Origin: Brachycybe producta
Taxonomy: Eukaryota; Arthropoda; Diplopoda; Playtdesmida; Andrognathidae
Assembly: GCA_036925085.1 (NCBI GenBank)
Contig: JAUPFP010000026.1
Span: 1,777,001 to 1,841,000 of the forward strand
Reading direction: 5' to 3'
DNA: 64,000 nt
Part shown: in pieces, positions 12,601 through 23,007 of the stretch
Layout of the letters: each line of letters starts with the position of its first letter
Position numbering within the stretch: position 1 is the first letter of the stretch
Program-made: the position numbers and the translations under genes
The notes under the pieces: model-generated
What the model was told of the DNA's origin: nothing
Database searches by the model: none
Seen by the model: the letters and a program-made list of their open reading frames with translations, nothing else

Positions 12601-14120
12601 CTTTTTACCGAAAAACCGGCATTGTCAATTTACCGGAAATACCGATGTAACAAAATAGACCGGTATTACCGGTTTACCGGTAAAGATAAAACCGGTAATG
12701 AAAACCCTAAATACCAGATGTTGCATCATACTGATGTTCTTCATGGTGATAGCATTTTAAGAGAATAGATAGAATTAGATGGAGCAGTTATTGTTTTTTT
12801 TACCTATGGTAGCAATTTCTGTCAAAAAGAATTGTCTAGACAAATTTGCCAAAAAAATGTGTTTCTGACAATAAATCTTTTTGACAAGAAACATTATTAA
12901 AAAATTTGAGTCAATGCCAAAAAGAGGGAAAAGGGTAAAAAAAGTAAAGACACTACCTGTATGGTTTAAAAAAGTCTCAAGAGGAAATTAAATTTGAAAA
13001 AAGGATTTTGATTTTTATATATATTTTTATATATATTATATATATATATATATAAATGTCATTTTTGAAAAGCAATAAAAACATCTAAAAAGGTGCTCTA
13101 GACAACCCACCCACCTGGAATTAACTCAACAAAAAAGCTATTTTCCAAAAGTGACATTTTATGGTCATAAATTATTTTATTTATACCTAGTTTGCACGCA
13201 ATGTGACGTCACATGTACAAAACTAAACATTACAAATTATTAAAAAAATTAATTAATAACTAAATGGAATTTAAAAAAAAATAAAAACATCACACTGAAG
13301 TAGACATGTTAGTGAACAGTTTAAAAAAGGTTTATTTTTATAAACCACTTATTAAAAAAGTTTACGTCCTTTTTGTGGGGGCGTTTTTTTAGCCTATGGA
13401 ATTTAACATGATTGATAAAAAACAAGATTTTCACGCAATTTTAAAAAATAGAATAAAACTTTAAAATTAAATCTTGGAATATCACATTATTAAATATACT
13501 TTACTGTGCATATAGCACTTTGAACTGTGTTAATTGGACAATTGGGGGCCATTTTAGCGTAGAAATAAGAACAGTATAAATTTTGTATTTTTCTAATTTT
13601 TCTCTTAACATGGGCCTTATGGACTTAAGTCTAGATGCCCCAGTTGGTGAAAATGGGAACTAGTGATTTTTTTATTAACATAACCGAATTATAGCTTCTT
13701 AAGGGAATCAAAGAGTAATTGTAGAAACCTTTAGGCTCTTGTAAATTGAAATTTTTCGAGATGAAAAATAAAAAATGCTCATGGCAAAATATATTTTGCT
13801 TGTGTGACGCATGCGTTAGCTACTGTAAAAGTGCAGTACTTGACTTTTAATATTTGTTTTCTATATATGTTTTAAGGTACTCAAGTGGATGATGCAAAAG
13901 CTTTGATAGCAGCGAGCAACTTACGAATTTTAGCATGTGACAATCTTGACGAGGCTGCAAAAATGGTTTGTAACTAGTAAATCTCAATGTTCTACTTGAT
14001 TTTTTTTTGTGTTCTGTGCATTCTAACTTTGGTTATTTATTACAGGTGGTGAAACTGTCTACAATTGTTAGTCTAGCAAAATCGGCGCAAGTTGATGTGA
14101 AGTTTCAGTTGCCGATTTAA
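445..14120 (+). CDS. SUCLA2: Succinyl-CoA ligase [ADP-forming] subunit beta, mitochondrial (3' ten coding exons)
   Basis: Catalyses succinyl-CoA + ADP + Pi to succinate + CoA + ATP in the TCA cycle, in the mitochondrial matrix, as a heterodimer with the alpha subunit. Exons seen: 445-607, 4775-4874, 4952-5114, 7730-7897, 7969-8065, 8159-8320, 9016-9158, 9234-9354, 13877-13965, 14046-14120. All junctions are GT-AG, the phases fit, and together they give 426 codons plus TAA. In order they encode the start of the ATP-grasp fold, the nucleotide loop [11 protein letters not shown], the [12 protein letters not shown] segment typical of the ADP form (the GTP form differs here), the metal-binding region around EINPLAED, and the CoA-ligase domain ([35 protein letters not shown]), ending in VDVKFQLPI. 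The mitochondrial targeting exon lies left of the window. No frame lesion is visible, so the gene looks functional. The ADP assignment rests on recalled family similarity. Confidence 0.95.
747..3373. repeat. Large foldback element made of tandem ~115-165 bp units
   Basis: In a SUCLA2 intron. The left arm (747 to about 2275) repeats a unit with the landmarks ttgggctagctagtacaccc, a gggctca/gggcccaaa segment, and the palindromic core tttgtactgcagcagtacaa (near 1134, 1418, 1534, 1806, 1946 and 2082). The right arm (about 2540-3373) carries the same units inverted. Outer ends match: gggctagaaagacaattgaa on the left and its reverse complement at about 3348-3371. The central loop, about 2276-2540, is unrelated. 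Apparent ORFs here are repeat artefacts. No TSD was resolved. Confidence 0.85.
3842..4396. mobile_element. Short non-autonomous hAT-type element
   Basis: It starts CAGGGTTGGATAATATGA and ends ATATTTAACAACCCTG, so the termini are inverted (cagggttg/caaccctg). It is flanked by a perfect 8-bp duplication TATTTAAT at 3834-3841 and 4397-4404, the hAT signature. At 555 bp it holds no transposase. Confidence 0.85.
4458..4703 (+). repeat. Single arm of the TTAA foldback element
   Basis: It begins TTAA-GAGGCTACATCAC and matches the left arm of the foldback at 9818-10567 over about 245 bp (landmarks ctattgaacccatagaccc and gtgcggttatattttt). The second arm is absent. It ends about 70 bp before a SUCLA2 exon acceptor. 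Confidence 0.75.
4775..4874 (+). CDS. SUCLA2: SUCLA2 exon with ATP-grasp glycine loop
   Basis: Acceptor tgtag, donor gtatgt. It encodes [18 protein letters not shown], the nucleotide-binding loop, and ends within a Ser codon that the next exon completes. Confidence 0.93.
4952..5114 (+). CDS. SUCLA2: SUCLA2 exon with ADP-form signature
   Basis: Acceptor ttcacag, donor gtaggt. It encodes [28 protein letters not shown] and [15 protein letters not shown]. The TGEKGRICN and CERxYxRREYY segments distinguish the ADP-forming from the GDP-forming beta subunit. Confidence 0.94.
5204..6925. mobile_element. hAT-type element carrying a nested LINE
   Basis: It begins TAGGGTTTCCATTACCG and ends GGAAATGAAAACCCTA, inverted termini. 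The flanking 8-bp repeats are GCTTTATT (5196-5203) and GCTTCATT (6926-6933), 7 of 8 matching. The terminal regions match the copy at 11846-12709. The middle is interrupted by an RTE LINE. No hAT transposase is seen. Confidence 0.82.
5311..6304 (+). mobile_element. 5'-truncated RTE-type LINE fragment with 14-bp TSD
   Basis: It encodes, with stops and shifts, the end of an endonuclease ([15 protein letters not shown]), reverse transcriptase pieces ([27 protein letters not shown]), and the characteristic C-terminus ([45 protein letters not shown]). It ends in a GATGAT simple-repeat tail typical of RTE elements. Flanks are ATGCAAAAAATTTA (5297-5310) and ATGCTAAAAATTTA (6305-6318), 13 of 14 matching. 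Internal stops after VAGSYL and LLGVV show it is dead. Confidence 0.88.
7076..7596. mobile_element. MITE with ~30-bp terminal inverted repeats
   Basis: The left end, ggggcctgtttcacaaaact, continues through acaagtcttgt. The right end is acaagacttgtagttttgtg followed by aaatttgacccc, the inverse. The interior is unusually dense in acaagt/acttgt hexamers. No coding content and no certain target duplication. Confidence 0.7.
7730..7897 (+). CDS. SUCLA2: SUCLA2 exon, ATP-grasp core
   Basis: Acceptor acgtcag, donor gtcttg (weak). It encodes [18 protein letters not shown] through the [11 protein letters not shown] segment. It is 56 whole codons, phase 0 at both ends. Confidence 0.92.
7969..8065 (+). 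CDS. SUCLA2: SUCLA2 exon with metal-site region
   Basis: Acceptor gttattag, donor gtaagt. It encodes [19 protein letters not shown] and [13 protein letters not shown]; the E-x-N-P motif is the Mg-nucleotide site of the family. The upstream intron is only 71 bp. Confidence 0.93.
8159..8320 (+). CDS. SUCLA2: SUCLA2 exon between ATP-grasp and CoA-ligase domains
   Basis: Acceptor ttgtttag, donor gtttgt. It encodes [19 protein letters not shown], then a linker ([19 protein letters not shown]) and [12 protein letters not shown]. Confidence 0.93.
8438..8914. mobile_element. MITE-like inverted repeat in SUCLA2 intron
   Basis: The arms start ggatgtcaatgg (left) and end ccattgacgtcc (right). They stay complementary past ctataactatg, gccgatataaa and ttataggggcgctg, about 120-170 bp each, and enclose a short AT-rich centre. 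The 65-codon ORF in it is not a gene. Confidence 0.7.
9016..9158 (+). CDS. SUCLA2: SUCLA2 exon, CoA-ligase domain
   Basis: Acceptor tttttacag, donor gtacaa. It encodes [38 protein letters not shown] and ITSDPR. Confidence 0.94.
9234..9354 (+). CDS. SUCLA2: SUCLA2 exon, CoA-ligase domain
   Basis: Acceptor ttcaatag, donor gtaaat. It encodes [20 protein letters not shown] and IPIVVRLQG. The following intron of 4.5 kb is full of transposons. Confidence 0.93.
9818..10567. mobile_element. Foldback MITE flanked by TTAA
   Basis: The arms, about 314 bp (9818-10131) and 352 bp (10216-10567), are near reverse complements around an 84-bp loop. Outer ends are GAGGCTACATCAC and GTGATGTAACCTC. TTAA lies on both sides (9814-9817, 10568-10571), as expected for TTAA-targeting DNA transposons. 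It could fold into a hairpin of over 300 bp in the SUCLA2 pre-mRNA. Confidence 0.82.
11220..11820. repeat. Unclassified repeat with internal inverted segment
   Basis: Begins near cagtggtgtagcgaggc, a hAT-like start, but no matching opposite end was found. Inside, acagtaggaacagtcggaag (about 11350) recurs inverted as cttccgactgttcctac (about 11550), with further complementary stretches around gaacaatggac. Boundaries are uncertain. Confidence 0.45.
11846..12709. mobile_element. Non-autonomous hAT-type element, perfect 8-bp TSD
   Basis: It starts TTGGGTTCCCATTACCGG and ends ACCGGTAATGAAAACCCTA. It is flanked by AATACCAG at 11838-11845 and 12710-12717, a perfect 8-bp duplication. Same family as 5204-6925. 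Two open stretches (11846-12085 and 12078-12344) show no recognisable transposase motif. Confidence 0.88.
12718..13876. other. SUCLA2 intron sequence, no gene seen
   Basis: AT-rich intron with a TA-rich stretch near 13015-13055 and no open frame or convincing mobile-element ends. Confidence 0.6.
13877..13965 (+). CDS. SUCLA2: SUCLA2 penultimate exon
   Basis: Acceptor ttttaag, donor gtttgt. It encodes [19 protein letters not shown] and [10 protein letters not shown]. Confidence 0.93.
14046..14120 (+). CDS. SUCLA2: SUCLA2 last coding exon
   Basis: Acceptor attacag. It encodes [15 protein letters not shown] and VDVKFQLPI, then TAA at 14118-14120. An AT-rich 3' UTR follows, without a clean AATAAA in the first 150 bp. 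Confidence 0.93.
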   Translation: MVKLSTIVSLAKSAQVDVKFQLPI

Positions 14121-14930
14121 TTATATATTTACTATCTGTTTCGATTTGTATAAATACACTTTATCTTAATACTAGAAATATAATGTCATAATTTATTTTA
14201 ATTTATTAATATTACTTATTTTCAGGATTATTAAAAAAAATTCCATATATACTAATATTAATTAGAAAAATAAGAGAAGGCGTTATGGATGACTTATAAG
14301 TAGGCTTTAAATTTTAATAAGCCATAGTTAGAAGAAAATGGCCATAGACAAGGACTTAAGACCACATCGTGCCCACATATGTATGAGGCTTTTTCCAACA
14401 AAACGTAGGCATTTCCAACCATGCATTACAAACATGTATGTGTGGTAGAAATCTGAGCAACCCAAAGTATTCGGCAGCTACGGCGGCATCCTCTAGAGTA
14501 TGCTGCTACTGAAATATCCTTCGAGTATTCTGCAGCAAATCTCGTCCCTGGGAGGTGGAGGGAAAATACGTTTTTCTTTTTTAAAGTAAATTAGGTTCGG
14601 TTCGGTTAGTTTTGGTTCGGTTAGTTTTGTTTAGGTTCGGTTAGGTTAAGTTATGTTCGGTGATCTAAGAGGACTTAACAGCTTTGAGGTGTAATCTGTC
14701 ACTGAAAATACATGTTTTGATTCACATTTGTATTTTTCCCTGAAAACCATGTCTGCTATCAGTGATAGAGCACTTAGAACAGCTTCTTTCATATTTCTAA
14801 TATGGAAAAATTGTAAAATGACAAATGGGCCCAACTGTTAGTTGACCACTACTGGTCACTGAAGAGGGGTGTACCACACAGAATGTAACATTAAATCAAA
14901 AGTAGTTCCTTCTTGTAACTACCCATCTTG
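14121..14930. other. SUCLA2 3' flank / intergenic
   Basis: AT-rich non-coding DNA. A short degenerate array of ttaggttcggtt-like units lies at about 14587-14662. No gene seen. Confidence 0.55.
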
Positions 14931-15653
14931 GGCCTGTTGCAAACCCCTGGCAAAACTTCCCCATCTTACCAGATCCCAGGCTCCTTCGGGGACCGGGATT
15001 GCAGTGCGGGCTGCCCGCTTGACGTGTCTGGGTGGTGCCGGCCAACCAGAGCCTGCCTCGCCGAATATCGACGGTCGGATGACCGTCGAATCACGACGAG
15101 AACCCATGGCGAAATCCCATGGAGGGTTTCCCGTGAAACCGGTGCGTGAAATACTGGCCGACAAGCCGAGAGACAAGACGGTACAGGATGGTGGTGGTTC
15201 GGTAACTCAACCCATAAACCCCCACTCTGCTCGCGGTATTTTCCCCAAATAATAGACACGACACAGTGTGGTAGTTTAAATAAAAGATGATTTATTCAGT
15301 GCAGACAAATGTGAACACTTAATAAATAATCTATCTCCTGGCTAATCCAGCCAGGAGAGAAAGTGGCTAAAAGCACACAAAGAGATGAATTAAAGATGCA
15401 CAATGATCTCCTTTCTAATCCAGGTAGGAGACAAGGTGGTGAACACCCACACACAACAAAGGAGAAAGATGAATGGTGGCCATCTTGGCCATCTGCTGTA
15501 TTGGAGCACAACCAAACACATGCACTAAGCATTAAGGTCTCACACACAGGCTCCACCTTTGGGATGACAGTGACCCTTGCTGGCCATTTTGTCATCTGCC
15601 TGGTAGCTAATAAGCCAGCCTAGCAGACGACAGAGCAAAACTGGGTCGTCACA
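14931..15653 (-). repeat. 3' LTR of E1
   Basis: It matches the LTR at 54467-55203. On the minus strand it starts TGTGACGACCCAGTTTTGC (15653 leftwards). The last ~30 bp are eroded (tgttgcaaacccctggc instead of the palindromic LTR end). The polypurine tract gggaagttgagaggat is the complement of 15654-15669. Confidence 0.85.
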
Positions 15654-15719
15654 ATCCTCTCAACTTCCCTGATTCGCCCTGGGATCAGGTCAGTTGAGCC
15701 AGCAAGGATTGCGCCTGTG

Positions 15720-18700
15720 ACCCCCACTCAGCTTCAGGCTGAATTCATCGGCGGTGGAACCACCGGAGTGCCCATCCACTCCGATATCCACCGTCGTACC
15801 CACCACAGGCACATCCGGGTGTTACACCACCCGCCTCCGATATTGAACTCAGTGCCCCTGAGCCTTGCCTCCTCCTGCCTTCGAAACACATAGATGGCCA
15901 GAGTGGCAACCTGCGGACCCTTATGGAGGGTCCAACTCGTTAGAAGATTTACAAAGGCAGCTGCGGGATCAGACTCACTCCCTCATAGCGGTTGGACAAC
16001 AAATTCTTCAACCATCTCTAAGTCGCAGCCAAGGAGACGCTGGACATATGGTGCCGTGAGCTGGACTAGACGAACCAATCCAGCCCCTGTCCCCATAACA
16101 TCCAAAATTGCAGAGCGTCTCCTTACCGGTATGATGACCAACAACACCGGATAGTCTCTACTGCCAAAAGCAAGCACATATCGCATGCGAAATGACGGCA
16201 ACAACAGCAACCATTTTACCGGGAGTGGCTCTCCCAAACGGTAATAACCAAGGTATTGGAACCCCTCCATTCCTGGCTGGTCCTGCCACAGACCAAGTCG
16301 GTTATTCAGAAAGACCTCTCCTTCTGAATACGGAGGACTGGCTCCAAGGTGTCGCTCCTTGCCAACGGGCTGGGGAGACCTGGCTTTCTCCTCTGGTCCT
16401 AGAGTCGCAGAGACCCCCTTGTCAAGACCCAGAGAGAAGGGTGTCCTTCCAGTGGAAGGCACGGGACCACGTTTGGTAGGAACATTAACTGTCCCCACTG
16501 GGCTGCCCCCGCCTCTAGGTAAAGGCGAGCTGACCCGGTGGAGAGTTCCCACCGACCGAACCCACGGGTTTGGTACCGTGACCACCTTCGGGGAGGATGG
16601 AAGTATACCGAGAACAACTTCTTGCATTGACCTGCCATCCGTCCACGCCGTCATTACCTGACGGGTATGGTACAGCTGGTTCCCGGCCGACACAGTCGCA
16701 CCGTGTCGGGACTCCCCCTCATCCGTCCCAACTCTTCTGGCAGTCGTCCCCTGGGACTCCTGACCAGAAGGTCCTGGACCTCCCTTCTTCCCATACCTGG
16801 ACTTCTTGTCCACCTTCTGTTTCTTCTTTTGGGAAGAAGGTTTACTGTGCTTTGAGCCGGACACACCTAAGCTCAAAGACTCACCGGGCCGGTCAGACTT
16901 AGGAGGGTGGTTAGCCCCCTTCGAGTGACCGGACTTCCCTACCGAAGCCTTTCCAGCCAAAGCTGTAATCGCCTCCGAGTTGGCTCCCGTAGCCGACTTG
17001 ACAATTGAGGACAGTCGTGCCGCCACAACCCGTCCTCTTTCATCCTGGAGAATATTCACTTTCCCCGGTGCAAGGGTCGGCTGACCCTTGCCACCAACAG
17101 TTTTAGCTCCCGCACCTTGGGTAGGTGCCTTGGGAGCCTGCATCGCCCTTCTTTGGGCAATGTGCTGTTGGCCAGCGGCGGTTGAGGCACTCGCAAGAAG
17201 TGCAACACCATGTCCGACAGGAGGTTCCTCTGTAACAAGCAGATTCCGAACTTCAGTTCCCCGCAGGGGTGGAAACTGAGAGGTCCGGGGCTCGAACTGC
17301 TGTCGGCGTTCGTGCTTAGCTCTTTATCCGAGCTTCGCACTTTGCCGCTTGAGCCATGTAGTACCGCACACGGTCCTCATAGCTCCACTTGCCTGCAGGG
17401 AAGCCGGCCGAATCTTGGCCTTTTTTCCCGCCAGATGACTGGCCACTGGTGGGGTGAAAGGGTGGGGACATTTCTGTCCCTGACCACCACCACCACTCAC
17501 TGGAGTGCTGTTTCTAGGAGTGGATACTGAAGGCTGGTTGGCCTTTTTCTCCACTCTTCGGTCCCTCTTGGGAGTCCCTGACTGCCTACCCGAAGAACCA
17601 GCCACTGCTGCGGGCGAACCCACGCAGGAGGTTGGTCTTCAGGCCGGGCAGCTCCTGGGGCTCCCTCAGGTTGAGCATGGGCCTCAGCCGGAAGGCCTAC
17701 TGCCGGCATAAGCAATGCCATAGCAGCTTCTCACCTCTTAAGCTGAGCCTCTCTCTCAGTAAGAGCTCTCATCCGTGCAGCGTACCTAGCAGCACCGGAC
17801 TTCTTCTTGGATTTCGATCCGTCCTTACGGCACTGCTTGGTAGGGAACTCCCCGACGTAGGATCGTTTCCCATCCACCATCAGAAAACCTTCCGACGGCA
17901 TCTGGTACTTCCGACTTGCGTCTAACCGATTAAGTCGGTCCTCCTCAGTTTTCCCCGAAGGTTAATGTCCAGAGGACTCCCTTGAATGGTGGGAGTACCA
18001 TCCCGGGATCCGGTCATCGACCGTTTACCCGGGGAGGCCTTTCCTCTCCCTTCAGACTCCAAAGAGTCCTCTGAAGAAAGGATACACTGGCCTCTCCACT
18101 GCCTGGCGATGTGCACCACGGAAACCTCCGTTGTGTCCATGCCAGCCTCCGGGCTTTCCTCAGCCAGGCTAGCCAATTCTAGCCGGCTTTGGTTCGCCGG
18201 AGCTACCAGTTTTCTTTTGGCAACCTGTGATCCTGCATCTTCCGTTTCCTCCGGTGTAACAAATGTTTCAGGAGCCAACTAGCGGCAAATGACCGTCCCT
18301 GTTTACTTTTCCAAACAGGATGGCGCTTAGCCGCTAATATCGCAGGAATAACGGCCAATATCGATGCAGGATCATGGTCGGAAACTTTATCTGCAGACTT
18401 ACCATTAAGTCTGCAGCTGGGCATTACAGATTTCTCCACCCAGGTGGGGTCCTGTCCAGGGGTCTCTGGGCGCCCAGTTCTTGTTCTTCCGCACCAGGCT
18501 ATCATCCCACTCCAGGGTTCGGCCTGCTCTCTCCCACCAGGGCAGGGACACATAATGTCCCTGTAGATCCCTGGTGTCAACTGGTGTCTCAGAGGAAGCT
18601 TGCACTACTTCAAAAGCATTCGGTTTCCTCGGTCGGAGGTTATACCGGTGCTGAGGTGCTTCCTCTGCCTCAGAGTCGGTAGACTCACTAGCCAAGCCAG

Positions 18701-18880
18701 GCTGACTGGACGGTCCCGGAGGAACATTATCATCCTCCACCGTCCTATCAGCCTAGGACTCAGCATTACTGGTCCCACTGGAGTTCGATGAGGTGTCAGA
18801 GCCACCTAGGCCATCTTCCTCACGAACTCCACATGTGGGAATGCACGGCTTCAGGTTATCAACATGAAACCGGTCCCGCA
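15720..18880 (-). pseudogene. E1 pol C-terminal extension (ORF3-like), broken
   Basis: Homologous to the 43818-48314 reading frame of element A. The best piece is 15983-17143 (386 codons): a basic, Ser/Gly-rich region with KKKQKVDKKSRYGKKGG, then the conserved block [46 protein letters not shown], ending LLGCDLEMVEEFV. Upstream pieces (18203-18580, 18405-18740) match the acidic and YNLRPRKP segments. Frameshifts and stops separate them. Confidence 0.8.
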
Positions 18881-20060
18881 CCTTCTGACCATACCCATCT
18901 ACGAATTCTATCGTAGATTAGGTCGGAAATCTGCCGGACCACCGTACCCAGTTCAGCCTTGTAGGCGAAGTTCCACTTCTTGGCTTGGCCGAGCTTACCC
19001 GCCATGTCCCTCATCCAGACATTCATACCAGGCTGGTACAGGGGTGGCTTCACCCAGCCAGCGTCATACTGGCTCTTCTGCTTTGCCTGAGCGGCCGCCA
19101 AATTTTGAAGAGCACGCTCCTCCACGGCTTGCTTGTCAGGCAAGTCGCGAATCGGACCGTTAGGAAGGAGATTATCAATCTCCAACCTTGGTTCGCGGCC
19201 AAACAACAATTGGTACGGAGACACTTCCGTGCTCTCCTGCACCGCAGTGTTGTAGGCCCACACGGCGGGCCGTAATTTCTCAAACCAATCGTGTTGGTCC
19301 TTGAGGGGATCAAGGTAACGCTTGATGGTCTCCATCACGGTTTTATTTGTAAGCTCTGTAAGCCCATTCGCTTGCGGATGGTATGCCATCGTGTGGTGCT
19401 GCGCTATGTTATAGCGCTCCCTGAACTTTTGCAAAAGTTTGCTACAGAACTGGGAACCACGATCCAAGATGAGAGTTGTCGGTGTGCCATACACCAACAA
19501 GATCTCATCATTCAGGAACTTGACAACACAAGCGGCCGTAGCCCTTCGTACTGCCTTCACCACGCCGTACCGGGTGAGTCCGCCATAATCAACACAGGTG
19601 ACTCGACCCACGGACAGAGGAAACGGCCCCACGAACTCCATTCCCCAGGCATGAACTGGGTACTCTGGAACTATCGGTTGCAAGAATCCTTGAGCTCTTG
19701 CGAACTGTCTCTGACACACTAAGCATGACTTAACATACTCCACCGTGTCACGTTTCATACCTAACCAGTAGAAACGAGTACACAACCGTTGCTATGTTTT
19801 GTACACTCCGAAGTGACCAGCTTCGGAGCTATCGTGCAACTTCCGCAAGCAGAAGGCTTGACAGGACCGTGGCACAACCAACACAGTTCTTGTGTGATCC
19901 TGTATGGATTTGAAGGCATACAATAACTTGTTTGCCACCACAAACTTGAACCTTAAGTTCGAGTCGGGGTCGGTGTAGAGCTCACGCTTCACCTTGGAGC
20001 ACCAATTGTCATTGGCCTGCTCTATAACCTAATCCACCTCGGACCAGCCCGGTTAAATAA
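18859..20060 (-). pseudogene. E1 integrase, degenerate
   Basis: Minus-strand frame 18859-19785 plus 19792-19992 gives the zinc region ([16 protein letters not shown]), the catalytic core with [12 protein letters not shown] and [20 protein letters not shown], and the C-terminal [20 protein letters not shown]. After GRVTC it reads VDYGGLTRYGV, two residues shorter than B, caused by a 2-base deletion also present in A plus a further 4-base deletion. It joins in frame to the VDNLKP tail and the acidic extension. Confidence 0.85.
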
Positions 20061-20205
20061 CCTCACCCATGTCAGTCTCGACGTATTCAGGCAAAGAAGG
20101 ATCATCAACTTCATTTACCGGATACCGACTCAAACAGTCAGCATCCTCATGAAGTTTTCCCTTCTTGAACTGAATCTTATACCGGTACTCCTGCAACTGC
20201 ATTTG

Positions 20206-21357
20206 TCAATGCCCCAACCTGCCCTGCAGGTTTTCAGCAGTTTGCAAATGACAGAGCGCATGGTGATCAGTTACGATCACAAAGTTCCGGTTAAAGATGT
20301 AAGGTCGGAATTTACCCATGGCAAACAAGATCGCCAAGCATTCCTGCTCAGTGACACTATACCATTTTTCCGGTCCCTTCATGAGACGGCTAGCATAGGT
20401 CAGAACCCGAGGAGCCTTGTCATCAGGTAGCTTCTGGTATACTACAACACCTAGACCGTACCCACTCGCATCGGTGTGAATTAACACCTCACCACGTGGA
20501 TCATACATGGTGAGCACCGGTGCTTCGGTTAAAAATAGATTTAACCGCTCGAACGCTACACCACACTGCTCCAACCAGTCAAAGGAAACATCCTTCCTGG
20601 TCATATCATGCAGTGGCCTTGCGACGTTGGCGAAGTCTTTAATGAACCTACGGTAGTAGCCGGGCCAGTCCAAGAAAACTTCAGACGGCGGTCACCGTTG
20701 TAGGAACACTGAACTCTTCGACTGCTCTCACGAGTCCCTGGTCCGGAGCAACTCCCTCGGCACTCACAATGTGACCGAGATATTTGACCTTGTCAAATCC
20801 GAAGAAACACTTCTTTGGCTGGAGTTTTAGCTCCGCCCCTCGTAACAGTCTCAGGACAGTACTTAAGCATTCGAGAAACTGCTCAAAGGTGCTCCCAAAG
20901 ACGTAATGTCATCTAGGTACACCAAGCAGCTCTCCCACTTATGTCCCGCCAACAAGAGGTCTAATGCTCTTTGCATTGTGGCAGGAGCATTGCAGAGTCC
21001 GAAAGGCATTTTTCGGAACTCAAACAGACCTTGAGAGCAAATAAATGTTGTCTTCTCAATGTCTTGCTCCGCCATCCTGACCTGCCAGTAACCACTAGCA
21101 AGGTCCAGGGTTGCAAAATACTTTGCTCCGGCTAGTGAATCGAGGGCATCATCGATGCGAGGTATCGGGTACTGATCCGCCTTCGTCTGGGCGTTCAGTC
21201 TCCGATAGTCCACACAGAAACGAAAGCCACCATTCTTGCAAACAAGTAAGATAGGGCTTGCGTAAGGACTATGCGAAGGTTGGATTACCCCTGCATCCAA
21301 CATTTTCGCTACCTCTTCTCGCTCGATCGCATGTGCCGCCGGAGCAGTTCTTCGCAA
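20206..21357 (-). pseudogene. E1 reverse transcriptase and RNase H, degenerate
   Basis: Pieces at 20863-21357 ([62 protein letters not shown]) and 20206-20673 (end of RT and RNase [69 protein letters not shown]). The YLDD catalytic box is present, but the frame is lost just after it. Confidence 0.88.
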
Positions 21358-22990
21358 TCCCTCTCACACCAGAGGTAACCCACCGGTATCAATCGTATGT
21401 TTGACGAGCGGGGTTTCCCCCAGCTTGTATAATCGAACATGAAATGATCTCGGCATTCCAGCAGGAACTCCCAAAGCTGTGCCGCCTCTTCAGGCTTCAG
21501 ACTAGGTCCGATTTTAAGGCACTCTTTGAGAGTGGGTTTCACTTCCACATTGAGGACTTGGCGACCTTTACCGGTCGCCCCTCTAAACTTAGTCGGAAGC
21601 CACCATGGCTGGCCATCTCCATGAGTGGGGTCTCCCCCTCTCAACTTAGATGGGCCATCCAGTACCACCACTAGACCTGCATCCACAGCTTGAGCCATCG
21701 CCACACCCACCCCTGTTTCCAGGGCAATGGGTACATCGGCAACATTCTCAAGCCAAATGTCGTAAGTGCCTTCTTCTGTGGCTTCGGCAATACCTGACAC
21801 TACCAACAGACCACTGCCACCTAAGGCTTTACGATGGGGCTCTACGAGAAGCAGCTGCCCAGGGCCAGCATGCTCTACCAAGCTAACGGAAATCACCTTC
21901 CGCTCATGAGCTGGTAGCCATACGTTCTCCAACAGTCGCAGGGAACAAACATCCCAGCTCCTATTTGGAAAACTGGTCTCGGCGAGTTCAGGCGACACAA
22001 TGTCGACCCACCCATCCACCTTACCAGGATCTGCAGGCATCCCTTCCGGTATCCCGGAAGGAGGGAGTAGCAGAGGCTCCACAGAATCGTGAAGCTTCGC
22101 CAACGCCTCCAACAACGAGTTCGGAATGGGTGCTTCTTGCAAAGCACCCTGCAAAGCCTGATCGGCCAGTGCGGCATGAAGAGCATCTGGATGTGTGGTC
22201 CAGATGTCTTCCCGGAAATAAATTTTCCGGCTCACGACGTCCAACATCAACCCAAACCAAGAAGCCAGGTCAACACCTATAATGGCTTCTCCTTCACCCT
22301 CAATGAGGAGAAGATGGTTCGTATGGACCTCCCGTGGATTGACATGTCCACATACATGACTCTTTCTATCTCGATGGAGTACCCGCTCATGCACGTTAGG
22401 CATGAGGGGAGGCTAACCTCCTGCACCGGTAACCCCATCTCCTGTGCCACCGACATGCTCATGACCGATACCTCGGCCCCGGTGTCGACGATCGACTCAA
22501 CCAGCCGATCGTTCATTGACACCAGAACATGTGGTGCCCCACGCAAATAAGCACGGCTCTGTAATTCAGGTATGGGCAACCGTCGTTGCCCGACATTACT
22601 TTTCCGAGCCTCATCCGTCCTCACGTCCGCAAAGGACGGTCATACCGGATGCTCGGGGGTCTGGGTACCAGTCTCCAAACCAGGAGACCTACCAGGCCTG
22701 GGCAACAGCATGGGTGCACCAACGCCTGAAGCCCTCGTAATACCCGTATCGTCCGAACCTTCTCCCCTGCAAACATGGAAGAAAGGTGTCACCCAACTCT
22801 CCAGTTGGGCCAGTGCAGCTTCCAATGTGGGGCATGGCTTCGGAAACAACCAACGGGTAATTTCCGGGTCCGCAGACCTTGCCAGAGGCACCCCTGCTTC
22901 ATGCAGGATTCCCACGTACTTGGACACTGCCTGAAGGTACGTCCCTTCATCACTTCGCCGGCTTTGCCGGACACCTGAGTTTTTAAGCAT
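21358..22990 (-). pseudogene. E1 protease and linker region, degenerate
   Basis: The retropepsin motif [15 protein letters not shown] lies in 22277-22624, followed by a frame break. 21309-22403 continues with [20 protein letters not shown] and the RT-proximal linker ([20 protein letters not shown]). 22640-22990 matches the N-terminus of the A pol frame ([20 protein letters not shown]). Confidence 0.82.
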
Positions 22991-23007
22991 ACCCGGTCGA
23001 ATGCAGC